Program-made: the position numbers and the translations under genes
Part shown: positions 22,118 through 32,532 of the stretch, one piece after another
How positions within the stretch are numbered: the stretch's first letter is position 1
Layout: every line of letters starts with the position of its first letter
The notes under the pieces: generated by a model
The model's database searches: none
Seen by the model: the letters and a program-made list of their open reading frames with translations, nothing else
Told to the model about the DNA's origin: nothing
NCBI GenBank assembly: GCA_917880885.1
Contig: OU862912.1
Span: forward strand, 53,431,117-53,495,116
Length of the DNA stretch: 64,000 bases
Direction of reading: 5' to 3'
Source: Limnephilus marmoratus
Lineage: Eukaryota; Arthropoda; Insecta; Trichoptera; Limnephilidae

Positions 22118-22304
22118 TCGAAAGAACGAAATTCAAATTTGAAGCAAACAGATTTTGAATGAAATGCAGAAAAAAATACACTGAATTTAAATGTCAAAAT
22201 TAATTTGATTTTGACTAAAAAACTATTAAAAACACTTTGAGTAACGTTAAAATTATTAAAGACGGTTAGGGAAGAAGTCCCACAACCCAAATAACACAAA
22301 CTTA

Positions 22305-22625
22305 GACATTGAGGTGCAAAATATACCGGTTTTATTTGTAATTATAACAAGACGAATTTTTTAGTTGTGCTACCTTGACGGAGGCAAGAACTAAACTATG
22401 ACACAGTACATAAATAATAAGGGCATGGCAAACGGTTGGGAGTCCTCTCAAATTGATTGGCAGTCCCAGCAAGAATGCGCATGACGTTCGGTCTAGCCGT
22501 GAACCACGCTCAGCTTCCGCGCCCCTTAGCCGGTTCCTCGGTGATGCCTCAAAGAAAAGTAAATGGGAGATTGGGGGGAAATGCCCGACGACCCTAAGGA
22601 ATTCAGCAACCCCTTGAAACAGAAT
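22305..22625 (-). mobile_element. 3' UTR of a second R1-like element
   Basis: It aligns with the 3' region of the first element at about 16590-16840. Shared blocks include a ctcaaatYRattggcagt-like block, a cttcggtct block, a cttagcttccgYgYccccttagcc-like block and a gatgcctcaaagaaaa-like block. It directly precedes the 5' end of the intact element in the same orientation, so the two are head to tail; only the 3' end of this copy remains. Confidence 0.6.
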
Positions 22626-22666
22626 TTCAACTATTTATTAAATTATACGATAATATAATTACGATA

Positions 22667-23425
22667 TTGTTCAACCTGTACATGAACGAACTCACCGACA
22701 GGCTAAACAATGCAGGGGTAGGCTGCCAAATTGGAGGACAGTGTCTGAACAACATCAGTTATGCGGACTACATGGTATTGATGGCACCATCCATAAGGGG
22801 CCTACGTATTCTTTTAAAGATCTGCGAAGAGTTTGCTGAAGAAACAAACATGCAATACAACCCCACTAAAACGGCTCTACTGGTCGTAAGATATGGACAA
22901 GGACCAAAAAATATTCCTCCAGCTACCCTGAATGGTGTGAACCTGCAGGTGACTGAAGGAACTAAATACCTTGGACACATAATCACCAGTAATCTGATGG
23001 ACGATGACGACATCGATAGGCAAAGAAGAGCTCTCAGTGTAAAAGCAAACATGCTCAGTAGAAGATTCCGCCGTTGCAGTACTGCTGTAAAAAGGACGCT
23101 CTTCCTTTCCTTCTGCGCAACACTGTATACGTGTGAACTCTGGGCAAACTACAAGAAGAGTAGTATAGAAAGACTTCGGGTTCAGTATAACAATGCCTCC
23201 TGCATAATGTTTGGTCTCCCCAGATATTGCAGCGCTTCCAGGATGTTCACGGAGGGGCGAGTTCCTGGCTTTGCATCCCTTATTAGATCCAGGGTGGCAG
23301 GAATTAGGGAAAGGATAACCAGCTCTGGAAACATCCTCGTCATGGAAGCCCGCCTCAGTCCATCATCCAGTATTGATGCACACTGGAGAAAAATACTGGC
23401 TCCTTACGTGCTCACAGAATCCTGA
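22667..23425 (+). pseudogene. Non-LTR reverse transcriptase C-terminal fragment
   Basis: The open frame of 252 residues starts inside the RT palm (LFNLYMNELTDRL) and has NISYADYMVLM where YADD is expected, so the second catalytic Asp is Tyr. It continues with NPTKTALLVV, a TKYLGHIITS thumb motif and the C-terminal part. The endonuclease and the first RT blocks are missing. It is opposite in strand to its neighbours. The clade is not assigned. Confidence 0.82.
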
Positions 23426-23488
23426 AAGCTTAATATTATTATATTTTTGAATGTAGCTATTACTTTGTGGTTATCCATTATAGAATAA

Positions 23489-23633
23489 TGAAATAATTTT
23501 ACTTTGTATAAACCACTTATTTGATGTGCAAATCCGACCGGTTTCGGAACAAACGTTCCTTCGTCAGGGAAAGCTTATACTTTTTTGGATTTGCACATCA
23601 AATAAGTGGTTTATACAAAGTAAAATTATTTCA
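23489..23633 (-). mobile_element. Penelope-like terminal sequence: 47-bp inverted arms around a hammerhead-like core
   Basis: Positions 23489-23535 and 23587-23633 are perfect inverted copies of 47 nt. Between them, on the minus strand, is a hammerhead-like motif. The arm text (gtggtttatacaaagt) recurs after the other two hammerhead-like motifs at about 39808 and 51487, defining a family. Penelope-like elements are known to carry hammerhead motifs in their terminal repeats and often have inverted tail pieces. The RLE element's 3' end starts within a few bases of the right arm. Confidence 0.72.
23533..23573 (-). ncRNA. Hammerhead-ribozyme-like motif (minus strand)
   Basis: On the minus strand, CTGACGA (23567-23561) fits CUGANGA. 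A stem II follows with GGAAC/GTTCC around a GTTT loop, then GAAAC (23545-23541), a two-base-pair stem III with loop CG, and GTC at 23538-23536, the classic cleavage triplet. Stem I is short (CC with GG plus one pair). One extra A stands between CUGANGA and stem II compared with the textbook core, which may lower or abolish cleavage. Confidence 0.6.
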
Positions 23634-23676
23634 TTTTTACGCACCAGATTTAAATGTCCGGGTTAAATTTTCCCCC

Positions 23677-23677
<1 letters not shown>

Positions 23678-23743
<66 letters not shown>
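23678..23743. repeat. A66 homopolymer in the 3' UTR of copy 1
   Basis: Sixty-six A follow six C. The equivalent tract in copy 2 (28085-28110) has 26. Because unique 3' UTR sequence lies on both sides, it is an internal tract and not a poly(A) tail. Confidence 0.95.
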
Positions 23744-23745
<2 letters not shown>

Positions 23746-23905
23746 AAAAACTAAACCCTTTCATACACTTCCCCAAATGATCATCTAGTGAATCCACGTT
23801 ATGCAATTGCACTATATAAGTATTATAAATACAAAACAATACAAGAACAACATGTCAACCCACTAGAGACCAAATGGGAATATAATTCACCGACTCCAGA
23901 TATTT

Positions 23906-26900
23906 TCATATCAGAGGGTTCGGCTCTGTGGCATTTCTAATTGAACCTATAAATCCTACTGATCCCTCAATATAAATATTTAAAAAATCTTTTGTAATCC
24001 TACATGTATTTAAAATTACTGCTTTTTGCATTTTTATATACAAATTCTTTGACAAATCTAATATGCTTAAATTTTGAATCAGATTCCTAGGTATTATGCC
24101 AGTGGCCGAAATAACAAATGGTAATATTTTTATAGTCCGAGAATGCCAAATTCTTTTAATCTCATTTCCTAAATCTGTGTATTTTCTAATTTTTTCAGAA
24201 ACAGTTTTTTGAATATTACAGGAATTTGGAATAGCTACATCAATGATATAAGTTATTTTTTTAATTTTGTCATGTAAAACTATATCAGGTCTATTATGAC
24301 TAATTGTTCTGTCTGTTAGTATAGTTTTATCATAATATATTTTATAAAATTCATTTTCTATAAATGAATTTGGTTCATATTCATAATAAGGTACTACATT
24401 ACGGCAATCAATCAAGTTATGTTTAATTACCAAACTTTGGTGAATTATTTTTAAAACCTGATTGTGCCTAAATGTATACTCGAAAGGCGCTAATATAGAA
24501 CATCCCGATATAATATGTTCTATAGTTTCGGGAAAAGCCAAACATTTTCTACATAAATCATCAATTTGATTTATATCTTTGATTATATGCTTTCTATAAT
24601 TTTTAGTATTAATGACTCTATCTTGAATGGCAAGCATAAATCCTTCTATTTCTGCGCTCAACTCTCCAATACTCAACCATTTGTTTGACGAAAGTTTGTC
24701 AACATACGTTTGGTTGAGATAATTGAAGTGTTTTGCGTGAATAATTTTATTTGACCAGGAATCTAATAATTCCTGGTTAGTATTTATAAGAATGTTGGCA
24801 TTCTCGTCATATAAATTTAAAGGTGTAATATTTCTATCTGCCTTGCAAATTATTTTGTGCATTTCTGAGCTATTAGCTTTCCTATGGAAAAAATTTCTAA
24901 GCATTTCTACCTGATTGTGTTTCAAAGATGTTATTTTGACTACACCTCTACCTCCTAAATTTCTAGGTAAATTAATTCGTTCTATAGCTGAATTTGGATG
25001 ATGGCAATTAAATTTTGTTAACGTAGTTCTAATTAATCGTTCTAAACTATCTAAATCTGTATTGGACCATTTAATTATGCCAAATGAGTACGTTAGTAGA
25101 GGTATTGCCCAAGTATTTATTGCTTTTACTAAATTTTTAGCAGATAGATTGCATTTTAAAATTTTTCTGATCCTAGTTTGAAATTTAATCATAATATCAT
25201 TTTTAATACTAGTGTGATCTAATCTATTCGATTGCGGGTATCCTAAATATTTATAAACCTCATCCCCTTTCATACTTTGAATTTTGAAATTTCTAAATAT
25301 ACCCTCGTCTCCATCTACAATTTTGCCTTTCTCTATATGGATAGTTTTACATTTATCTAAACCAAAAGTCATTTTAATATCATCTGAAAAAATTTTAACT
25401 ACCTTAATCATTTTCTCTAAATTTGATTCAGAATTTGAAAATAATTTTATATCATCCATATATAATAGATGTGAAACTATACTACTCTCTCTTGTATTAC
25501 CCTTAATTTTTATTCCAAACTTGCTTTTAATTAACATTTTAGAAAGGGGATTCAATGCTAAGCAAAACCAAAGAGGGCTCAATGAGTCTCCTTGAAAAAT
25601 CCCTCTTTTTATTGAAATGCCCGGTACTACTATTTTCTTACCTTTTAAATTAACTAGCAAATCTGTATTCCAAAAGGACATAATATTTTTCAAAAAACTA
25701 ATTATAATTGGGTTAACTTTATATATTTTTAATATTTTGATTAGCCACGAGTGCGGGACACTATCAAAAGCTTTTTGATAATCTATATAACAAGTATGTA
25801 AATTACGCTTTTGATTTTGAATTTGTTTTAAAATTACAGAATCAATAACTAACTGTTCTTTACATCCCATATGTTTTCTGCGACAACCTTTTTGTTGTTC
25901 AGATAAAATATTTTTTTCATCCAAATGAGTATATATTAAATCTGTCAAGCAAGAGGTTAAAATTTTGTATATTGTCGGTAGACATGTAATGGGTCTATAT
26001 TGAGAGGGATTATTAATATGTTCGCTTTTAGGCAACATATAAGTAATGCCCTTAGTTAGAAAATTAGGAAAATTTTGAGGTTCTCTGACAAGTTTTGAAA
26101 GATTTTTTGCAAAAAGAGGATGTAAAGTAGTTAGACGTTTGTACCAAAAATTATGTATCCAATCGCAACCCGTGGCTTTCCAATTATGAGTATTTTTTAT
26201 AATTTTGGCTAACAATTCAACCGATATATCAGAAAAACTCATTTGTTCAATGTCTGAACAATTGAGTTCTTCATTTTCTATCCAGTTACCTGCCTCATTA
26301 TGTTTTATATCTTTACTCCAAATGTTTGTCCAAAAATCGCGCATATCTGATTCAGATGGCAACGGAATATTATTATTCGAAATAATATTCTGTTTATCGT
26401 CAAGTTTGGAATAAAATATTTTTTCATTTTTCTGAAATAATCTATTATTATTTCTTTTATTATACGTATAATTATATCTTTTTAATCTACTAGCTTTTAC
26501 ACCTAATTTTTGTTTAAATAAATCTAATAAATCATTGATTATATTTTCATTATTATTACTACCAATGCTATAACCAAATATTCTCCCAATTTCATCTACA
26601 TATCTCAAAATATTCCTACTTCTATTTCCATTTTTATATTCAATTACTCTAGCTATACTACTTCTTAAAAATACTACATCATTTTCTAATCTAATCTGCC
26701 ATTCTGGTTTACTATAACTATATGATCTATCATCAGAGGATATTAATTTAACTCCTAACTTATTACATATAGTGATAGCACTAGCGTACACTATTGTATG
26801 AAGATCTAAAAAACTAATATCGTCAAATATTATTTTTGGTAAAATTAAATTATTTAATTCAGAAATTAATTTAGATAATTTCTTTGACGTATGCAATTTT

Positions 26901-27532
26901 GGTAATTTTGGTCTAACTGTGGGCTCTATATCTATATATCTATTTATATTATTTTGAAGCAAGTTAGCTAATTCTATTACATTATCATCTAGTAAGTTTA
27001 AATTTGCAATATTGATTTCCCTAAGATTATGAATAATGTCTAAGTTATTTGAATCTACTCTAATATCATTGGATTCTTCTACTAGAATATTAGCTAAACT
27101 ATCTTCATTCAATGCATCTAATATAACATTACTACTCGTATTAATTTGATCTAAATTATTCTCCAATTGCAATCTATCTGCTACTTCTTTTCTTATCTCA
27201 TTTAATGTTACTACAGGAATTAAATTATTTTTGAAAATTGACCTTTTTTGGTCAGCTAATCTTTGTTCGTTTACTTGGGCAACCGGATAATTTTGTGAGA
27301 AAAGTAAATGTAATTTTTTCCTATACAATAACATATCTGTTTCTAGTTTAGTTACATAAAAATATGAACGAACGATGAACATATTGACATCGTTCGTCCA
27401 TTTCATACGCTGCCTAGGAATACCTGCTTTTGTTTTTTGGGGTCTCAGATTATCAATGTTCATCTGTATAGATGACATAATAAACCCATTTTCATTTCCG
27501 TTGGTTGAAAATGACATTGTGTCACCTTTCAA
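23906..27532 (-). CDS. RLE-type retrotransposon polyprotein (RT plus restriction-like endonuclease)
   Basis: The single ORF of 1208 residues should carry out target-primed reverse transcription. The N-terminus has a basic KWTNDVNMFIVRSY region that could be a Myb-like DNA-binding helix set; no N-terminal CCHH finger was seen. The RT (about 430-800) shows WKATGCDWIHNFW, QYRPITCLPTIYK, YIDYQKAFDSVPH, GIFQGDSLSPLWF and LLYMDDIKLFSN (YMDD at about 691). Near 990 is CRKCLAFPETIEHIISGC, the CCHC motif of this superfamily. At about 1081 is RPDIVLHDKIKKITYIIDVA, the RPD...D core of the restriction-like nuclease. The single-ORF layout with a C-terminal RLE points to the R2/R4 (Dong-like) superfamily. 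YMDD and the lack of N-terminal fingers favour R4/Dong, as inference. No stops were seen, so it is potentially active. Confidence 0.9.
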   Translation of the reverse strand: MKGDTMSFSTNGNENGFIMSSIQMNIDNLRPQKTKAGIPRQRMKWTNDVNMFIVRSYFYVTKLETDMLLYRKKLHLLFSQNYPVAQVNEQRLADQKRSIFKNNLIPVVTLNEIRKEVADRLQLENNLDQINTSSNVILDALNEDSLANILVEESNDIRVDSNNLDIIHNLREINIANLNLLDDNVIELANLLQNNINRYIDIEPTVRPKLPKLHTSKKLSKLISELNNLILPKIIFDDISFLDLHTIVYASAITICNKLGVKLISSDDRSYSYSKPEWQIRLENDVVFLRSSIARVIEYKNGNRSRNILRYVDEIGRIFGYSIGSNNNENIINDLLDLFKQKLGVKASRLKRYNYTYNKRNNNRLFQKNEKIFYSKLDDKQNIISNNNIPLPSESDMRDFWTNIWSKDIKHNEAGNWIENEELNCSDIEQMSFSDISVELLAKIIKNTHNWKATGCDWIHNFWYKRLTTLHPLFAKNLSKLVREPQNFPNFLTKGITYMLPKSEHINNPSQYRPITCLPTIYKILTSCLTDLIYTHLDEKNILSEQQKGCRRKHMGCKEQLVIDSVILKQIQNQKRNLHTCYIDYQKAFDSVPHSWLIKILKIYKVNPIIISFLKNIMSFWNTDLLVNLKGKKIVVPGISIKRGIFQGDSLSPLWFCLALNPLSKMLIKSKFGIKIKGNTRESSIVSHLLYMDDIKLFSNSESNLEKMIKVVKIFSDDIKMTFGLDKCKTIHIEKGKIVDGDEGIFRNFKIQSMKGDEVYKYLGYPQSNRLDHTSIKNDIMIKFQTRIRKILKCNLSAKNLVKAINTWAIPLLTYSFGIIKWSNTDLDSLERLIRTTLTKFNCHHPNSAIERINLPRNLGGRGVVKITSLKHNQVEMLRNFFHRKANSSEMHKIICKADRNITPLNLYDENANILINTNQELLDSWSNKIIHAKHFNYLNQTYVDKLSSNKWLSIGELSAEIEGFMLAIQDRVINTKNYRKHIIKDINQIDDLCRKCLAFPETIEHIISGCSILAPFEYTFRHNQVLKIIHQSLVIKHNLIDCRNVVPYYEYEPNSFIENEFYKIYYDKTILTDRTISHNRPDIVLHDKIKKITYIIDVAIPNSCNIQKTVSEKIRKYTDLGNEIKRIWHSRTIKILPFVISATGIIPRNLIQNLSILDLSKNLYIKMQKAVILNTCRITKDFLNIYIEGSVGFIGSIRNATEPNPLI

Positions 27533-28042
27533 AACAACTTGGAAATGATTTATTAATTATTATTAATTCCTACATTCCAGTAACCAAGCAACTGTCGTCG
27601 TTACCTAGTGTCAACAAATAGTTTTCAATATCTCCAAATTAAATATTTTAATGTAAACTACCCTTCAATACTACAAATCTATAATATATATTATATTGTA
27701 GAATAATGTTATCAAAATAAAATATATAATTAAATTTACCTACAAAATATATTTCAACGTAATCTCAAAATATAGTTGTTTACCTTGGTTACTGAAGTCC
27801 TCACAAAAGGAAAAATTTATTTTGTATTTATTTACCTAAATATCCTACGGTCCACTGGCAGTTTATTTATTACGTTATCTAATATAGTTATTTTCAAATA
27901 TTTATATGTTTTGGGATCAAAGCTAATTCTTTTCTATCTGATACAATAAAAAAATCAGAGAGCTAAAATACAAGCAAACGTCAAGGCTTGCGTTGCTAAG
28001 CAACCTATAATAATTAAATAACCTATAATAAATAATAATAAT

Positions 28043-31000
28043 TTTACGCACCAGATTTAAATGTCCGGGTTAAATTTTCCCCCCAAAAAAAAAAAAAAAA
28101 AAAAAAAAAAGAAGGAAAAACTAAACCCTTTCATACACTTCCCCAAATGATCATCTAGTGAATCCATGTTATGCAATTGCACTATATAAGTATTATAAAT
28201 ACAAAACAATACAAGAACAACATGTCAACCCACTAGAGACCAAATGGGAATATAATTCACCGACTCCAGATATTTTCATATCAGAGGGTTCGGCTCTGTG
28301 GCATTTCTAATTGAACCTATAAATCCTACTGATCCCTCAATATAAATATTTAAAAAATCTTTTGTAATCCTACATGTATTTAAAATTACTGCTTTTTGCA
28401 TTTTTATATACAAATTCTTTGACAAATCTAATATGCTTAAATTTTGAATCAGATTCCTAGGTATTATGCCAGTGGCCGAAATAACAAATGGTAATATTTT
28501 TATAGTCCGAGAATGCCAAATTCTTTTAATCTCATTTCCTAAATCTGTGTATTTTCTAATTTTTTCAGAAACAGTTTTTTGAATATTACAGGAATTTGGA
28601 ATAGCTACATCAATGATATAAGTTATTTTTTTAATTTTGTCATGTAAAACTATATCAGGTCTATTATGACTAATTGTTCTGTCTGTTAGTATAGTTTTAT
28701 CATAATATATTTTATAAAATTCATTTTCTATAAATGAATTTGGTTCATATTCATAATAAGGTACTACATTACGGCAATCAATCAAGTTATGTTTAATTAC
28801 CAAACTTTGGTGAATTATTTTTAAAACCTGATTGTGCCTAAATGTATACTCGAAAGGCGCTAATATAGAACATCCCGATATAATATGTTCTATAGTTTCG
28901 GGAAAAGCCAAACATTTTCTACATAAATCATCAATTTGATTTATATCTTTGATTATATGCTTTCTATAATTTTTAGTATTAATGACTCTATCTTGAATGG
29001 CAAGCATAAATCCTTCTATTTCTGCGCTCAACTCTCCAATACTCAACCATTTGTTTGACGAAAGTTTGTCAACATACGTTTGGTTGAGATAATTGAAGTG
29101 TTTTGCGTGAATAATTTTATTTGACCAGGAATCTAATAATTCCTGGTTAGTATTTATAAGAATGTTGGCATTCTCGTCATATAAATTTAAAGGTGTAATA
29201 TTTCTATCTGCCTTGCAAATTATTTTGTGCATTTCTGAGCTATTAGCTTTCCTATGGAAAAAATTTCTAAGCATTTCTACCTGATTGTGTTTCAAAGATG
29301 TTATTTTGACTACACCTCTACCTCCTAAATTTCTAGGTAAATTAATTCGTTCTATAGCTGAATTTGGATGATGGCAATTAAATTTTGTTAACGTAGTTCT
29401 AATTAATCGTTCTAAACTATCTAAATCTGTATTGGACCATTTAATTATGCCAAATGAGTACGTTAGTAGAGGTATTGCCCAAGTATTTATTGCTTTTACT
29501 AAATTTTTAGCAGATAGATTGCATTTTAAAATTTTTCTGATCCTAGTTTGAAATTTAATCCTAATATCATTTTTAATACTAGTGTGATCTAATCTATTCG
29601 ATTGCGGGTATCCTAAATATTTATAAACCTCATCCCCTTTCATACTTTGAATTTTGAAATTTCTAAATATACCCTCGTCTCCATCTACAATTTTGCCTTT
29701 CTCTATATGGATAGTTTTACATTTATCTAAACCAAAAGTCATTTTAATATCATCTGAAAAAATTTTAACTACCTTAATCATTTTCTCTAAATTTGATTCA
29801 GAATTTGAAAATAATTTTATATCATCCATATATAATAGATGTGAAACTATACTCCTCTCTCTTGTATTACCCTTAATTTTTATTCCAAACTTGCTTTTAA
29901 TTAACATTTTAGAAAGGGGATTCAATGCTAAGCAAAACCAAAGAGGGCTCAATGAGTCTCCTTGAAAAATCCCTCTTTTTATTGAAATGCCCGGTACTAC
30001 TATTTTCTTACCTTTTAAATTAACTAGCAAATCTGTATTCCAAAAGGACATAATATTTTTCAAAAAGCTAATTATAATTGGGTTAACTTTATATATTTTT
30101 AATATTTTGATTAGCCACGAGTGCGGGACACTATCAAAAGCTTTTTGATAATCTATATAACAAGTATGTAAATTACGCTTTTGATTTTGAATTTGTTTTA
30201 AAATTACAGAATCAATAACTAACTGTTCTTTACATCCCATATGTTTTCTGCGACAACCTTTTTGTTGTTCAGATAAAATATTTTTTTCATCCAAATGAGT
30301 ATATATTAAATCTGTCAAGCAAGAGGTTAAAATTTTGTATATTGTCGGTAGACATGTAATGGGTCTATATTGAGAGGGATTATTAATATGTTCGCTTTTA
30401 GGCAACATATAAGTAATGCCCTTAGTTAGAAAATTAGGAAAATTTTGAGGTTCTCTGACAAGTTTTGAAAGATTTTTTGCAAAAAGAGGATGTAAAGTAG
30501 TTAGACGTTTGTACCAAAAATTATGTATCCAATCGCAACCCGTGGCTTTCCAATTATGAGTATTTTTTATAATTTTGGCTAACAATTCAACCGATATATC
30601 AGAAAAACTCATTTGTTCAATGTCTGAACAATTGAGTTCTTCATTTTCTATCCAGTTACCTGCCTCATTATGTTTTATATCTTTACTCCAAATGTTTGTC
30701 CAAAAATCGCGCATATCTGATTCAGATGGCAACGGAATATTATTATTCGAAATAATATTCTGTTTATCGTCAAGTTTGGAATAAAATATTTTCTCATTTT
30801 TCTGAAATAATCTATTATTATTTCTTTTATTATACGTATAATTATATCTTTTTAATCTACTAGCTTTTACACCTAATTTTTGTTTTAATAAATCTAATAA
30901 ATCATTGATTATATTTTCATTATTATTACTACCAATGCTATAACCAAATTTTCTCCCAATTTCATCTACATATTTCAAAATATTCCTACTTCTATTTCCA

Positions 31001-31255
31001 TTTTTATATTCAATTACTCTAGCTATACTACTTCTTAAAAATACTACATCATTTTCTAATCTAATCTGCCATTCTGGTTTACTATAACTATATGATCTAT
31101 CATCAGAGGATATTAATTTAACTCCTAACTTATTACATATAGTGATAGCACTAGCGTACACTATTGTATGAAGATCTAAAAAACTAATATCGTCAAATAT
31201 TATTTTTGGTAAAATTAAATTATTTAATTCAGAAATTAATTTAGATAATTTCTTT
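28043..31255 (-). mobile_element. RLE-type retrotransposon, copy 2 (5'-truncated, tandem)
   Basis: It matches copy 1 almost base for base from its 3' end to 31255, where the match stops inside the ORF after tttctttg. Differences are few (for example at 29562, 29854, 30066 and 30957 against copy 1) and the A tract is 40 nt shorter. It follows copy 1 head to tail on the minus strand. Confidence 0.9.
28276..31255 (-). pseudogene. RLE-type polyprotein, N-terminally truncated
   Basis: The frame is open over 961 residues from an internal Met, and codons continue upstream to the 31255 breakpoint. The RT YMDD, CCHC and RPD...D motifs are all intact. Changes from copy 1 include Arg for Ser in the segment before YMDD (TRERSIV), Arg for Met (NDIRIKF), Lys for Ile (GRKFGYS) and Leu for Phe (LLKQKL). 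Without its N-terminus and 5' region it should be non-autonomous. Confidence 0.85.
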
Positions 31256-32375
31256 GTATTAATTCTTATTTATTTAATTCTTAATATTATTATTTCTTTT
31301 GTTTTCCTTTTACTACTATTAGCTTATTATCTTTTTTTGTTTCGTGTACATTCATATCCACCTCTTTTTCTTTTTTTCCTTTCAAATACTTTGTACATGT
31401 ATGTTTATATTATACCCTTATGGAATGTGTGGGATTGCACTCTCCTCCCCACATACTGGAATAAACACTTATTTATTTTATTTCTTTATTTAATTTAATT
31501 TTACACACCTGACTATAGTGTTGGGTAGAATACGATTGGCGCCATGACAGTTGATTCGCCACCCCCCGCCAAACTTATACACAATGTGCAGTCGGTTTAG
31601 GAAAAAAACGATATACCTAAACACCCAAAATATAACTAAGTGCCCCGTAGGGACGTGCAGAGCATGTACCGCCGAATAACCAAGTATGAAACATACGAGT
31701 ATTTTCATTCAAATGCGTTAAGGAAAAATTTGCTTCTCGATGTAATGTGTACGCCAGAGCATAAGTTCAAAAATATCGACACTGTATATATTCATACCAA
31801 CTTATTAATAAGGGTATTTTTGAAGTAGATTTTACGTTTGAAATTGTTATAATGCTCAATAAATTATATTTTTATGGTAAATACCATTTCGGTGGACCTA
31901 CTGTCGGCGGATCAACTGTTGGGTCACCAACACGATTTCAGAATGAGTGTGAATGAGATACTCAATACTGAAATGAGGCGTTTAGGTATCTCACCTCAAA
32001 TGAGGTGAGGTGTAGATTTGAAAGAACCAAAAAATGATCTGAAATCTTGTATAGCCAAAGTATATTTTCCCCGGAATATTTTCGTGTCCTGAGGGGGGTG
32101 GCTAGATAATTTCTGAGATAAAATTTCAACGCCTCACCACCTCAATACCTAGCCACCTCACCAGCGCTTCACCTCATCGCCGTATCACTTCACTACCTCA
32201 AAAAATCTCAAGAAATTCAAATTTTGCGTTTTTGTACGGGACGTTTGTGGTGCATCTCGTATGAGTTGCTCAACTCCTTGACCGTCAAAATAAGAGGTAA
32301 ATTATATCTGATTTCGACAAACTCTTCGTAAAGCCGGGCAAATGAAATGCTTAGCTACAGGTTTTATTATTACAG
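31256..32375. other. End of intron 3: retroelement-like tail and ACCTCA-rich tract
   Basis: The segment at 31256-31490 is T-rich and ends tggaataaacacttatttatttta, which looks like a + strand retroelement 3' end. A degenerate (CACCTCA)n-like tract lies at about 31975-32215. A TTACAG acceptor closes the intron at 32375. No exon was recognised. Confidence 0.5.
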
Positions 32376-32532
32376 GTTGTAGGATGGGGTGCTATTCGTC
32401 GCTCTAAGTTCTCCTATCAACTGAAACAGGCCACGATGCCCGTAAGGTCAGACTTAGAATGCATCAAGAATGAACCCTCGTTCTTCGCAAGGTATCTCAC
32501 CGACTTCACCCTTTGTGCTGGATTTGCAAATG
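32376..32532 (+). CDS. Serine protease gene 1, exon with VVGWG block
   Basis: The exon runs from TTACAG to a GTAAGT donor at 32533, 157 nt, starting in phase 0 and ending in phase 1. It encodes VVGWGAIRRSKFSYQLKQA, a TMPV strand, the cysteine LECI and FTLCAGFANG before the active-site serine loop. The paralogous exon in gene 2 (46914-47070) has the same length and phases and reads VVGWGFTEQD, TMPVTDDLSCIK and FCAGYRNG. Confidence 0.93.

Larger units (their letters stand above)
16405..22300 (-). mobile_element. R1-clade-like non-LTR retrotransposon, apparently intact
   Basis: On the minus strand the order is a 5' region with a perfect 22-bp palindrome, ORF1 (21878-20496), ORF2 (20506-17384, overlapping ORF1 by 11 nt) and about 1 kb of 3' region. 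Both ORFs are free of stops, suggesting a recent insertion. The ends are approximate: the 3' end is placed near the T-rich run at 16411 and the 5' end next to the second 3' UTR at 22305. It lies antisense in the largest intron of gene 1. CCHC knuckles in ORF1, an apurinic-type endonuclease and a C-terminal CCHC in ORF2 fit the R1 group. Confidence 0.8.
23636..28042 (-). mobile_element. RLE-type non-LTR retrotransposon, copy 1 (apparently complete)
   Basis: On the minus strand it has a 5' region of about 500 nt (28042-27533) with an 11-bp inverted pair at about 27580 and 27786, one long ORF (27532-23906), and a 3' UTR with a T66 tract and G6 ending at gcgtaaaa. The 3' end is fixed by the second copy, which starts at 28043 with the same end text. 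The TAA-rich stretch at 28023-28041 lies between the two copies. It is antisense in intron 3 of gene 1. Confidence 0.85.

Noticed and set aside
25284..26414. Plus-strand frames at 25284-25595 and 26205-26414 (and copies 4370 nt later)
   Set aside because: They are antisense shadows of the RLE-element ORF.
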